A DNA stretch of 64,000 bases from Cystobacter fuscus DSM 2262 (GTDB lineage Bacteria; Myxococcota; Myxococcia; Myxococcales; Myxococcaceae): the NCBI RefSeq assembly GCF_000335475.2, contig NZ_ANAH02000014.1, forward strand, positions 334,764 through 398,763, read 5' to 3'. The position numbers were made by a program, and so were the translations under genes. The notes beneath the pieces are model-generated. The model searched no databases and was not told the origin of the DNA. It saw nothing but the letters and a program-made list of their open reading frames with translations. Shown here piece by piece: positions 45,684 through 54,596 of this stretch (position 1 is its first letter; every line of letters begins with the position of its first letter).

Positions 45684-46403
45684 TCAGGGAGGCGAGGCGC
45701 TCGCCAGCACCTCGATGGCCGCGGAGATGACCCCGGGGTGGGTGATCATCGTCGGGTGGAAGGGGACGTGGAAGACGCGCTCATGCGTGCCGGGCAGGCG
45801 CGCGTTCTCCGCGGGGAAGATGACGCCATCCAGGGGGGTCCAGAAGCAGAAGACCTCGGTGTCGCCGAAGGGCTTCTCGCGCCGGTTCAGCTCGAGCAGG
45901 AAGGGACTGTCGGGCCGCATCTGCACCAGGGCTGGATCCCTGCGCAGGTACGCGAGCCAGGTTCCCTGGTGCGGCCCGGAGATGGACACGAAGCGGCGCA
46001 CGTGGGGCTGCCCACCCAGTGACTGCATCCAGTAGCGCGTGGACAGGGCGCCCTGGCTGAAGGCCACCACATCGACGCGCTCGGCGTGGGTGCGTCGGCG
46101 CAGCGCCTCGGCGGCGCGGCCCACCTGGTAGGCGATGGCCTCGATGGGGAGCTGGCCATTGTTGGGGTGGAGGTCCACGGCGTGGAGCCGGTCCCGGGGC
46201 CAGCCCGCGGCCACGAAGGTGTCGAGCATGGGGTTGAGCCGGTTCGCGTTGTCATCCGTGCCGGGGACGAAGAGCACGGGCACGGGCTCGCTCGAGGCGC
46301 GCACCGCGGGCAGGGTGGCGCAGCCGGTGAGCGTGGCGAGCAGCAGTCCCACGAACACCCCGCGCGGGTGACGGGGATCGGCAAGTGGTCGGGAGGGCGT
46401 CAT
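45684..46403 (-). CDS. Lipase-like lipoprotein
   Basis: 239 residues. Lipoprotein signal GVFVGLLLATLTGCATL. It shows PVLFVPGTDDNANRLNPM (oxyanion strand), VDVVAFSQGALSTRYWMQSLGG (nucleophile elbow AFSQG, with Ala in place of the first Gly), SISGPHQGTWLAYL and HPGVISAAIEVL with the final His. Matches the triacylglycerol lipase / LipA class-2 pattern. GGAGAACC precedes the ATG. Envelope-anchored. Confidence 0.83.
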   Translation of the reverse strand: MTPSRPLADPRHPRGVFVGLLLATLTGCATLPAVRASSEPVPVLFVPGTDDNANRLNPMLDTFVAAGWPRDRLHAVDLHPNNGQLPIEAIAYQVGRAAEALRRRTHAERVDVVAFSQGALSTRYWMQSLGGQPHVRRFVSISGPHQGTWLAYLRRDPALVQMRPDSPFLLELNRREKPFGDTEVFCFWTPLDGVIFPAENARLPGTHERVFHVPFHPTMITHPGVISAAIEVLASASPP

Positions 46404-46541
46404 ACGGGGTTCTCCGGGCCGGGATGGAGCCTCCAGGCAGGCGAGGGCTCATCATGCATGCAGTCCATCCTCCCTCACACCCGTACGTATGTTGAAGCCA
46501 CGCGGGGTCTGGTCGGATGCAACCCCGGTGAGGAGACGGTC

Positions 46542-47327
46542 ATGTCCAAGAAGCACCTCCTGGGTCTGCTCATGCTCGTGCAGGTGTCGGGTGTCCTGGG
46601 CTGTGCCACGGTGGTTCGCGAGAGCACCAAGGGGGCCCTGGATGCGATCCGCCAGCAGAAGGAAGAGGTCGACCAGGAGCAGGAGGACTCCCTCACGCGG
46701 GGCACGGCGGGACAGATGACCCGGGGCGCGTTGGACGCGCTCATCACCGGCGAGCCCCCGCCCAAGGCACAGCAAGTCGAGGAGAACCCCGGCAGTGTGG
46801 CCTCGGGTGGAGGCGCGGCGGGTGGAGGCGGGGGCGGAACAGCGGCTCCTTCTGGCGGAGCGGCGGCTTCCACGGGAACGGGCGGCTCGGGCCTCGGGTC
46901 ACGGGGGCCCGTGTCCGTGTTGTCCGCGCAACTCGCCCGGGGGCTCAGCGCGGAACTCGAGCGCCAGCTCGGAGCGGATGGTTCGGGGCCCCTGGCGCGG
47001 AGCATGTCGGCGGCGGCCGGCCAGGTGGCCGCCTCGGTGATTCAGCAGTCCAAGGACGAGTTCGGCCCCATCTTCCCCGAGTGCGAGGGGCTCGACGGGG
47101 ATGCGGCCCGGGGGTGCAGGGAAGCGCGGGTGTCCCAGCTCAGCGAGTCCGTTGGTGGAGGACTCGTCCGGGGCATGTTCAAGGCCGCTCAACCCGTGCT
47201 GCTCATCGTCGCCTTCGGGGGTGGACTGCTGGTGGGGCTGCTCGTCTTCCTGGCCCTGTCCGTGGCGCGCATCCACCGGGAGTCGGGAGGCGGCGCGGGC
47301 GTGTTGCGGCAGCGGCGCTCCGTCTGA
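46542..47327 (+). CDS. Lipoprotein with Gly-rich linker and C-terminal membrane helix
   Basis: 261 residues from ATG 46542 with a strong GTGAGGAG ribosome binding site. Lipoprotein signal HLLGLLMLVQVSGVLGCATV. A helical region containing two related segments (TKGALDAIRQQKE and TRGALDALITGE) is followed by a Gly/Ala/Ser linker (about 85-125), a helical block, one Cys pair (FPECEGLDGDAARGCRE) and a single transmembrane helix LLIVAFGGGLLVGLLVFLAL near the C-terminus. An outer-membrane lipid anchor plus a second membrane helix is unusual and might span the periplasm. Function unknown. Confidence 0.65.
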   Translation: MSKKHLLGLLMLVQVSGVLGCATVVRESTKGALDAIRQQKEEVDQEQEDSLTRGTAGQMTRGALDALITGEPPPKAQQVEENPGSVASGGGAAGGGGGGTAAPSGGAAASTGTGGSGLGSRGPVSVLSAQLARGLSAELERQLGADGSGPLARSMSAAAGQVAASVIQQSKDEFGPIFPECEGLDGDAARGCREARVSQLSESVGGGLVRGMFKAAQPVLLIVAFGGGLLVGLLVFLALSVARIHRESGGGAGVLRQRRSV

Positions 47328-47328
47328 C

Positions 47329-48462
47329 TCACGTCTGCAGGAGGATGAAGTCCACCACGGTGCGCCACAGGCGCTCGAAATGGAGCCGGCGGAAGCCCGA
47401 GCCCGAGATGAGCCAGTCCACATGGGGCGGCCGGTGCGCGGGCTGGTCGAAGTGGCCGATGGCGTCCAGGTGATCCGCGCGCACGGCCGCCAGCACCCGG
47501 CCGTAGACCTGCGAGCGCGTGGGGACGATGCCATCACACGCCTGGGGACCCGGCAGGGCCCCGTAGGCCTCCACCAGCGCCGCGGTCTGCGCGGGCGTGG
47601 GCGGCGCAATGGCGGTGAGGGGCATGCGCTGGGTACGCCCGTACAGGAAGGCATAGACGGTGTGGGTGATCTGCGCGTAGGGGTCCAACCCCGCGCCCAG
47701 CCGCGTGCGCAGCGAGGGAGGCCGGGCCTGGGTGATGACGGAGCCGTAGCGCACCCCGGGCCGGTCCTGGCAGCTCGCGTTGAACAGGTCGATGCCCTCG
47801 GGCGTGAGCTGGGGGACCAGCGACGCGTCATTGCCCACGTCCCCGAGGAAGCGCACCAGCTCCTCGCGGCGCTCGGCGGAGAAGTCGCCCAGGAGCTGCT
47901 CGAAGAGCTGATCCAACAGGGTGGGGCGGAAGCCGAGCTGCTCGTCCCACCGGGTGATGAGGCTGCCGAAGCGGAAGGCCACGCTCAAGGGCAGCCGGCC
48001 GAAGCGCAACACGTACACGGTGAAGAGCGACAGCAGTTGCAGCAGCTTCTGGCCGAAGAGCCCGAGGAAGAAGGACGCGAGCGGCGTGCCCGCGTGGGGC
48101 GTGGACAGCGTCACCACCGTGCGCACCCGGCGGGCGAAGCGCTCCACGTCCATGTCATCGCCCAGGAGCACTCCGGGGCTGACGAAGAGCCGGGCATCGA
48201 GCCCTCCGGTGGAGTGGCCGACGAGGTGGATGGGGCAGTCGTCGTCCTTCACATGGGCTTCGATGGACTTGAGCAGGTCCCCCGCCCGCGTGCGGATGGA
48301 GCCGGTAGGGTGGGTGAGCACCTGCACCACCTCGACGTCCACGCCCCGGGCCTTCATCTCCGCGACGAAGTAGTCGCGCACGTGCCCGAAGTACAGCAGC
48401 TCTCCCAGGTTGGCGAAGCCGAAGAAGCCGGGAACCAAGAGGATGTAGTGCTTCGTCGCCAT
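47329..48462 (-). CDS. Alpha/beta hydrolase, lipase-like
   Basis: 377 residues from ATG 48462 (MATKHYILLVPGFFGFANLG). The elbow is IHLVGHSTGGLDARL, then TLSTPHAGTPLA marks the lipase class; acidic and His residues occur in CDGIVPTRSQ and AIGHFDQPAHRPPHVDWL. No signal peptide. A hydrophobic insert LASFFLGLFGQKLLQLLSLFTVYVL probably forms a lid or membrane contact. Resembles triacylglycerol lipases / PHB-type esterases. Its stop is one base from that of the convergent lipoprotein gene. Confidence 0.83.
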   Translation of the reverse strand: MATKHYILLVPGFFGFANLGELLYFGHVRDYFVAEMKARGVDVEVVQVLTHPTGSIRTRAGDLLKSIEAHVKDDDCPIHLVGHSTGGLDARLFVSPGVLLGDDMDVERFARRVRTVVTLSTPHAGTPLASFFLGLFGQKLLQLLSLFTVYVLRFGRLPLSVAFRFGSLITRWDEQLGFRPTLLDQLFEQLLGDFSAERREELVRFLGDVGNDASLVPQLTPEGIDLFNASCQDRPGVRYGSVITQARPPSLRTRLGAGLDPYAQITHTVYAFLYGRTQRMPLTAIAPPTPAQTAALVEAYGALPGPQACDGIVPTRSQVYGRVLAAVRADHLDAIGHFDQPAHRPPHVDWLISGSGFRRLHFERLWRTVVDFILLQT

Positions 48463-48525
48463 TCCGCCCAACCTTCAGGGGTCCGGGCCCTCAACTCAAG
48501 TCCCATGTGCATGCTCCCTTGCTCT

Positions 48526-48572
48526 GGTTGACGTCTGGGGCCTCCCAGGCCTGGAACACTCACCGTGAAATG
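48526..48572 (+). repeat. Truncated copy of the S46 peptidase upstream region
   Basis: GGTTGACGTC..GG.CCTCCCAGGC, then GGAACAC.CACCGTGAAA here reproduces the same blocks at 49906-49985 in front of the S46 peptidase, but lacks about 35 internal bases. The two copies lie in the same orientation on either side of the hydrolase-like gene at 48591-49787. Confidence 0.55.
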
Positions 48573-48590
48573 GTGGGGCCGTGCTCCTGG

Positions 48591-49787
48591 TCAACCTCGT
48601 GGGTCGGGCCGGAATCCATCACGCGCGACACCCACCGGGCCGCTGGACCCCTCGAGGACCAGGAAACCCTCGGGGATGAGGCTCGTGGCGAGCATGACCT
48701 CGTTGATGTCGCGGTGCTCGGTCCAGGAGCGCACGGCCTGGTGCTCGGGAGCGAGCCAGAACGAGACGAGTTCGGAGCCGAGCGCGGCGAAGCTCCTCAG
48801 GCGTTGGAGGGGCCTCCCGCCCACGGCCGGCTGAATCCATCCGATGGACGACAGCCCGATCGCGAGCCCGAGCTCCCGGAACGCGAGACGCCGGGACGCG
48901 GGCTGACTCCCTTCGCCGTACAGCGGATACAGGGACAGTCCTTCCAGGGCGGCGGCGAGCAGGCGCTCGAGGAGCGCGCCATCCCGGAAGGCCTCGCTTG
49001 CCCCGAGCTGCGCGACGCGGCCGGCATCCGAGAGGAGTCCACCGAGCCCGAGCGGGTCGACCGTCCGCACATCCGTGACGCGCAGCAGCGCGGCGAAGTC
49101 TTCAACGGCCCGCCGCGGCTCGGGCCCCACCGCCGCGCCCGGGAGCAAGGCGCTCGTGGCCTCGAGCTGCACGCAGGTGATGAGCCCATCCAGCGGGTCG
49201 TGCTGCCCCATGGACGAGACGAGGGGCCGGGACAGGTCCGTGCTCATCTTCCAGACCATCCGGCGGCGTCCGGGCGGGCCGCGGGTGAAGGCGGCATGGG
49301 CAACCTCGGCGAGCTCCCTTGCCCAGAGATTGAAGCGCGGGTCGCCGGTCGCGCGCGAAACCTGGTCGAGCGCGTGCATCCACTTCGTGAGGTAGTGGAA
49401 GTACTGGCCATCCCGGTCCCACTCCAGCTCGTCGTCGGGAGGCTCGTCCGGCTGGCGCTCGGGGAGGGTCTTTCCGATGCGCAGGCCTCCTCGCGTGGGA
49501 TGCGCCTCGCCCTCCCGCTCGTCCAGGCCACTGAGCCACCCGACGCGTGCGTCGTCCGCCCGGTAGCGACCGAGGACATGATGCACTTCATCCACGAGGT
49601 GGCGAGCGAGCTCCAGGTAGCGCGAGTCACCCGTCAGTCGTGCGAGCTCGAGGAAATTGCAGACAGCGAAGGCGTCCGTCCACAGATAGCGCCGCGAGGA
49701 GCGCCGGGAGCCGACCAGGCCGGTGCGCTCGGCGAAGTCCGTCATGAGACGGCTCGCGTGGGGGATGCCGTATGCCGCCGTGTCCAT
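48591..49787 (-). CDS. Hypothetical (alpha/alpha)-toroid glycosidase-like protein
   Basis: 398 residues from ATG 49787 (MDTAAYGIPHASRLMTDFAERTG), which follows GGGAGG. It is helical with repeated aromatic Trp/His motifs: YLWTDAFAVCNFLELARLTGD, YFHYLTKWMHALDQVSRATGDPRFNLWAR, MVWKMSTDLSRPLVSSMGQHDPLDGLITC, SWTEHRDINEVMLATSLIPEGF. Paired helices ending L..TGD..Y are typical of (alpha/alpha)6 barrels in glycosidases. No catalytic pair can be named. It is flanked by imperfect direct repeats of the S46 promoter region, which suggests insertion. Confidence 0.6.
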   Translation of the reverse strand: MDTAAYGIPHASRLMTDFAERTGLVGSRRSSRRYLWTDAFAVCNFLELARLTGDSRYLELARHLVDEVHHVLGRYRADDARVGWLSGLDEREGEAHPTRGGLRIGKTLPERQPDEPPDDELEWDRDGQYFHYLTKWMHALDQVSRATGDPRFNLWARELAEVAHAAFTRGPPGRRRMVWKMSTDLSRPLVSSMGQHDPLDGLITCVQLEATSALLPGAAVGPEPRRAVEDFAALLRVTDVRTVDPLGLGGLLSDAGRVAQLGASEAFRDGALLERLLAAALEGLSLYPLYGEGSQPASRRLAFRELGLAIGLSSIGWIQPAVGGRPLQRLRSFAALGSELVSFWLAPEHQAVRSWTEHRDINEVMLATSLIPEGFLVLEGSSGPVGVARDGFRPDPRG

Positions 49788-49905
49788 GTCGTGCGCCTCC
49801 CGTGACTCGAGATTGTGCACCTCCGTCTGGCCTCGGCACCCAGGGCGCTCCGCCGAGGAGGCCGCTGCTCGCCCCTCAGCGGCACCCACTCTCCCCCTCC
49901 TCTCG

Positions 49906-49985
49906 GGTTGACGTCCCGGCCCTCCCAGGCAAGAACCGAGCTCCTCTTCCACCCCCTCGACAGTCGGGAACACCCACCGTGAAAC
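49906..49985 (+). repeat. Full copy of the repeated upstream region, leading into the S46 gene
   Basis: Contains the blocks GGTTGACGTC, CCTCCCAGGC and GGAACACCCACCGTGAAA, with a 35-base segment absent from the copy at 48526-48572. The GTG inside the last block is the S46 peptidase start, so the element includes the native translation start. Confidence 0.55.
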
Positions 49986-52036
49986 GTCTGCTCGTCCTTG
50001 GCTCGTTGTTGGCCCTCCCCGCCGCCGCGGAGGAAGGCATGTGGACCTATGATGCCTTTCCCCGGGAGGCGGTGAAGGCCGCCCACGGCTTCGAGCCTTC
50101 CCAGGACTGGCTCGACCGGGTGCGGCTGTCCTCGGTGCGGCTGGCGGGCGGATGCTCCGCGAGCTTCGTGTCGCCCGAGGGCCTGGTGATGACCAATCAC
50201 CACTGCATCCGCTCGTGCGTGGAGGACCTGTCCTCGCCCAAGCGCGACTACCTCGCCACGGGGTTCTTCGCCAGGGAGCCCAAGGACGAGCTGCGCTGCC
50301 CCAAGGTGGAGGCCAACCAGCTCGTGGAGATGACGGACGTCACCGCGCGCCTCCAGGGCGCGACGAAGGGTCTGGAGGGCGCGGCCTTCAACACCGCGCT
50401 CAACGCGGAGATGTCGCGCATCGAGGGCGAGTGCGCCACCGGGCCCGAGTGGCGCTGTGACGTGGTGACGCTGTTCCACGGGGGGCGCTACCAGCTCTAC
50501 AAGTACCGCCGCTTCCAGGACGTGCGCCTGGTCTTCGCGCCCGAGTTCTCCATGGCCGCTTTCGGTGGGGACGCGGACAACTTCAACTTCCCCCGCTACG
50601 GCTTCGACGCGGCCTTCCTGCGTGTGTGGGACACCACGGGCCAGCCGTTGAAGACAGACACCTATCTGCCCTGGGCGAAGGAGGGGGCGAAGGAGGGAGA
50701 CCTGGTCTTCGTCTCCGGCCACCCGGGCGGCACCGAGCGCCAGAGCACCGTGGCGGAGCTGGAGTTCCAGCGCGAGGTGGCGCTGCCGTACACGCTCCTG
50801 CACCTGGCCGAGATGCGGGGCATGCTGCGCGAGTACGCCTCGGGTTCGCCCGAGCGCTGGCGTACGACCCGGGCGAAGCTGCGCTCCGTGGAGAACAGCC
50901 TGAAGGCGCTGCGCGGCCGGCATCAGGCCCTGGCCGAGCCCTCGCTGCTCGCGGGCAAGCGTCAGGCGGAGGCGGATCTGCGCGCGAAGGTGAACGCGGC
51001 GCCGGCGCTCAAGGCCACCACGGCGGGCGCCTGGGACGCCATGGCGCGTGCGCTGGAGTCCTACCGGCCCCTGCTCGCGAGCTACCGGCTGAAGGAGGCG
51101 GGAGACGGCTTTCCCTCGGAGCTGTTCACCCTGGCCCGGCAGCTCGTGCGCGCGGCGGACGAGCTGCCCAAGCCCAACGCCGAGCGGCTGCGCGAGTACA
51201 CCGACGGCCAGCTTCCCGGCCTGCGCCAGCAACTGCTGCGCGAGGCGCCCATCACCCCGGAGCTGGAGGAGCGGCTGCTCACCTTCGGCTTCAACAAGCT
51301 GCGCGAGACGCTCGGGGCGGATGACGCGTTCGTGCGTGAGGTGCTCGGCCGCGAGGCGCCGGAGGACCTGGCGCGCGCGCTGGTGAAGGGCACGCGGCTG
51401 TTCGACGTGAAGGAGCGCAAGCGGCTGTTCGAGGGCGGCGCGGCGGCGGTCGCGGCGTCGAAGGATCCGATGATCCTCCTGGCGCGCCGGGTGGATGGCC
51501 TGTCGCGCGAGGTGCGCACGCGCTACGAGGACTCGGTGGAGTCGGTGCTCAAGAAGAATGGCGAGCTGCTCGCGAAGGCGCGGCTGGCGGTCTACGGCAC
51601 CACGGGCTACCCGGATGCCACCTTCACCCTGCGCCTGAGCTACGGCATGGTGAAGGGCTGGCGGGAAGACACGAAGACCGTGGCGCCGTTGACGACGTTC
51701 GCGGGAGCCTATGCGCGTCACACGGGCAAGGAGCCCTTCCGGCTGCCGGACACGTGGCTCAAGGCCAGGGGCAAGGTGCCCGACGACACGCCCCTGGACG
51801 TGGCCACCACCAACGACATCATCGGCGGCAACTCGGGCTCTCCCCTGGTGGATCGCGAGGGCCGGGTGGTGGGGCTCATCTTCGACGGCAACCTGCCATC
51901 GCTCGGCGGCCGGTACGCCTACGTGCCGGAGACCAACCGCGCGGTGGGCGTCCATGGCGAGGGCCTGCTGCGCGCGCTCGAGCACGTCTACGGAGCCGGG
52001 CGGCTCGTGAAGGAGCTGCGCGAGCACCAGCGCTGA
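49979..52036 (+). CDS. S46-family dipeptidyl peptidase
   Basis: 685 residues. GTG 49979 gives signal peptide VKRLLVLGSLLALPAAAEEG, directly followed by the mature start MWTYDAFPREAVKAAHG. Chymotrypsin-like S46 elements: His in MTNHHCIRS, Asp in GGDADNFNFPRYGFD, Ser in IIGGNSGSPLVDREG. Length about 700 matches DPP7 / DPP11. It releases dipeptides in the periplasm. The specificity residue of DPP7 versus DPP11 cannot be called with certainty. Myxobacteria often hold several; this is a likely nutritional protease. Confidence 0.92.
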   Translation: MKRLLVLGSLLALPAAAEEGMWTYDAFPREAVKAAHGFEPSQDWLDRVRLSSVRLAGGCSASFVSPEGLVMTNHHCIRSCVEDLSSPKRDYLATGFFAREPKDELRCPKVEANQLVEMTDVTARLQGATKGLEGAAFNTALNAEMSRIEGECATGPEWRCDVVTLFHGGRYQLYKYRRFQDVRLVFAPEFSMAAFGGDADNFNFPRYGFDAAFLRVWDTTGQPLKTDTYLPWAKEGAKEGDLVFVSGHPGGTERQSTVAELEFQREVALPYTLLHLAEMRGMLREYASGSPERWRTTRAKLRSVENSLKALRGRHQALAEPSLLAGKRQAEADLRAKVNAAPALKATTAGAWDAMARALESYRPLLASYRLKEAGDGFPSELFTLARQLVRAADELPKPNAERLREYTDGQLPGLRQQLLREAPITPELEERLLTFGFNKLRETLGADDAFVREVLGREAPEDLARALVKGTRLFDVKERKRLFEGGAAAVAASKDPMILLARRVDGLSREVRTRYEDSVESVLKKNGELLAKARLAVYGTTGYPDATFTLRLSYGMVKGWREDTKTVAPLTTFAGAYARHTGKEPFRLPDTWLKARGKVPDDTPLDVATTNDIIGGNSGSPLVDREGRVVGLIFDGNLPSLGGRYAYVPETNRAVGVHGEGLLRALEHVYGAGRLVKELREHQR

Positions 52037-52227
52037 GTTCCTGGGGGAAGGCGCGGCCTTCCACCGGTCTTGCCACTGGAGAGGTCCGGCGGGATCCTGG
52101 CGCCCTTTCCCGCCTGCCTTGAAGGCCGAAGGTTCGTGGCGGCGTTGGAGGCCCTGGAGGAGGGCAACCCGGCGCGGGCTGCGACCCTCCTCCGCATCCT
52201 GCTCTCGTAGGCCTCGACCCCACAAGC

Positions 52228-52409
52228 GAGCCAGGCGCCTGCCGCGCACCTCATGGGAGGGTGGCCTGGGCCGGCGTGTACCCCAAGGGGCAACGCGGCT
52301 TCTTCACCCGCCTGGCTCACTGCTCGGGCGGGCCCCCGTCAGCGGCCCTCCTCGCCACCTCCGCTCCAGGCCGCCTCCTCTCAACAGGGCTCCTATCCGT
52401 CCTATACTT
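52228..52409 (+). repeat. IS91-type terminal segment, copy 1
   Basis: About 180 bases starting GAGCCAGGCGCCTGCCGCGC and ending CCGTCCTATACTT. It aligns almost base for base with 60149-60328, which directly follows a decayed IS91-family transposase, so it is the downstream end of such an element. CTTG at the right boundary matches the reverse complement of the CAAG sites used by IS91 elements. Confidence 0.7.
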
Positions 52410-52410
52410 G

Positions 52411-53261
52411 GCCCTTCCTGCTCGTGCGGCTCAATGACTGGGTGCGCCCGGTGCGCGAGGCCGCGCTCCAGGCCGCGACGGCGGCGCTCCCCGGAGTGCC
52501 CCTGAACCTGCTGGTGCGGCACTTCCCCTTGGTGGAAGCACTGCGCCAGTTCAAGCGCGCGAACCACGCGCCCTTCGTGGAACGGGTGATGGCACGGTTG
52601 CGCCAGCCGGACGCGCTGGCCTGGCTGGCGTCGCACCTGGGCACCTTGGTGGGCCGCTCGCGGCGGATGGCCTTCCGGCTGGTGCTGGAGGGCTCCGAGG
52701 CCCTGGCGCGGCCCCTGGTCGAATCGACCCGGACCCGGCGGTGCGAGGGCTCTCGGCGGGGCGTGTGGAGGCGTTCTTCTCCGGCGAGGAGCTCTTGCGG
52801 CTGCTGGCGCGGATGGAGCGCTCCCGGTCCATGGTGGTGCGGCGCGAGGCGTACGTCACCTATGTGCGACGGGTCCCGCGCTCGGAGAGGCGAAGGTTCG
52901 CGAGGCCCTGCTGGACCCGCACCGGTCCATCCGTGACTACGCGCAGCGCCGGCTCTCTGGCACGGTGGATGTCGCCGAGCTGTACCGGGTCGCGCTGTGC
53001 GCGAGCGACCCAAGGTCCGGAGCGCTCGCCGGGTTGGGGGAGACGGGCCGCGCCTCGGACGCGTCGCTGCTGGTGCCCTTCCTCTCCCACCCGCGTGTGG
53101 CGATGCGGCGCGAGGCCGTCACGGCCCTGGGCAGGTTGGGCGCTGAAGGCCACGAGGAGACACTGAGCGCGCTCTCGAGGGATCCGGTCTCGAGCGTTGC
53201 GCGAGCCGCGGCCCAGGCCCTGGCCCGGGGCCCATTCCAAGGCGCCCAACTCCCGAAGTAA
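52411..53261 (+). pseudogene. HEAT-repeat protein, 5' truncated and frameshifted
   Basis: Helical repeat sequence is readable in three successive frames. Up to about 52735: LNDWVRPVREAALQAATAAL, LLVRHFPLVEALRQF, LGRSRRM. Then: DPAVRGLSAGRVEAFFSGEELL, SMVVRREAYVTYVRR. From about 52905: HRSIRDYAQRRL and two clear HEAT units, ASLLVPFLSHPRVAMRREAV and EETLSALSRDPVSSVARAA. The frames must be joined by at least two indels. The 5' end abuts the IS91-type segment, which has probably removed the original start. Confidence 0.7.
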
Positions 53262-53647
53262 GAGGCGCACCATTTCGAGACGGGAACCCCCGCGCTCGTG
53301 CTGGTGCCCGACGCCTCGGACCTCATTCCTGGGCCGTCTCCTCACTCAGCTCGGCCCTTGGGGGAGGATGATTCCCGCCAAGGGGAGAATTATTTGACGC
53401 TGGGCAGACGGCTCGGTTGCTCTCCGGGCGAGATGAAAAGAATTTCGTGCGAAACCTCTGTCGCTCTGGTTTGAATCACAATACATAAAACAGGGTCGGC
53501 ATGCGCGGTCATCATCATTTGTCAGTGTCACGAGTGCTTGAGTCGCATCATCCAATCTGACGGTAGAACCATCAGGAACAGGAGCCGGAGTTCGAGGTTT
53601 GGACTTCGCTCGGGTGTGTTGAGAACAAGCGACAAACGGAGGAGTCC
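53262..53647. other. Intergenic region, no gene seen
   Basis: 386 bases. GC falls sharply from about 53390 (gaattatttgacgc..., then caatacataaaaca), marking the promoter region of the lipoprotein gene at 53648. A strong ribosome binding site (cggaggag) ends it. No hairpin or RNA gene recognised. Confidence 0.4.
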
Positions 53648-54223
53648 ATGAAGAAGCGTCTCTGTGTTGCGTGTGTGTCCGTGCTCGGAACGGTCCTTGC
53701 CATGGGTTGTGGTGGTCCCGAGCAGATCAACGGCTCTATCGAGAGTGGTGCGCAGCCCTCGTCCACCGCTCCGGATGAGCCCGGACACGAGGGGGAAGAC
53801 ACGAGTCCTGGCAGCACCCCTTCCGAGGCCGTTGGAGACTCTCACCAGGGAGGGGAGGTCCAACAGCTCAACACATGGACCTCATACTGCACGGCACACG
53901 TGTATGACCCTCCTGGCGCATCGTCGCTTCCAAATAAGACGGTTTATTGCCAGATGCAAGGAGGTCCTGCGTTGGAGTTCGGCTACACCGGGCCTGTCGA
54001 CGGGGTCATGGGAGCCAATAGCTGGAAAGGCGTGCAGCTCTTTCTCGCACGGTATTATGGCTACACGGGCCCGGCGGATGGTGTTCCTGGGCAGAACACC
54101 TACAAGGCCATGCAGCGGGCAGCAAGAGATGAGGGGTACACCGGGCCTATCGACGGAGTCATGGGACCGAATAGCTGGAAAGGTTGGCAGATTCTTCTTC
54201 GGCACAGGTATTTCGGAGTCTGA
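53648..54223 (+). CDS. Peptidoglycan-binding-like lipoprotein
   Basis: 191 residues. CGGAGGAG precedes ATG 53648. Lipoprotein signal VLGTVLAMGCGG. Residues 22-85 are an acidic, Pro/Ser-rich linker. The C-terminus has three copies of the unit GYTGPVDGVMGANSWKGVQ (GYTGP.DGV.G.N..K.MQ and a third before WQILLRHRYFGV), the PG_binding_1-like motif of spore cortex and phage lysins. No catalytic domain, so it probably anchors or senses cell wall. The GC of its upstream region differs from the surrounding genes. Confidence 0.78.
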   Translation: MKKRLCVACVSVLGTVLAMGCGGPEQINGSIESGAQPSSTAPDEPGHEGEDTSPGSTPSEAVGDSHQGGEVQQLNTWTSYCTAHVYDPPGASSLPNKTVYCQMQGGPALEFGYTGPVDGVMGANSWKGVQLFLARYYGYTGPADGVPGQNTYKAMQRAARDEGYTGPIDGVMGPNSWKGWQILLRHRYFGV

Positions 54224-54299
54224 GTCGAAGCCGGCCGACACGCGCGTCCCCCTGGCCGTCGCAAGGCCCAGGCCCCTGACCGCGACGGGTGAGTTGCGC

Positions 54300-54590
54300 G
54301 CCATCGGCGTCGCCGTGGGCGTGCTCGCCACTGCGCGCGGCGAGGGCTTGCGCTGGGGTGGTCCATGCCATGGCGGGTTTCCCTCCCGTCACGACGGCGA
54401 GGGGGACGTCTGGAAAGGGGCCCGCGCGCTGGATGAGCTCGACGGTGCGTGAAACGTGTTCCGTCTCTCCGAGTTCATCCTTTCCGAGGAGCGCATCGAG
54501 CGTGCGCTGGGCAAGCCGTTGGAAGCCGCCTTGATGTCTGGCCATGACACTGATGTCTTCGGGCGCGGTGGCATCGAGCAGCACCACGCC
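54300..54590 (-). pseudogene. Fragment of an alpha/beta hydrolase gene
   Basis: Minus-strand reading VVLLDATAPEDISVMARHQGG, then PDVPLAVVTGGKPAMAWTT resembles the C-terminal half of an alpha/beta hydrolase. The nucleophile elbow and N-terminal half are missing. The coding part stops at the edge of the IS630 element, and the sequence past it (55534 on) does not continue the frame, so the insertion entered a gene already decayed or the join has drifted. The 3' end also loses recognisable sequence before 54300. Confidence 0.45.
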
Positions 54591-54596
54591 TGACTA

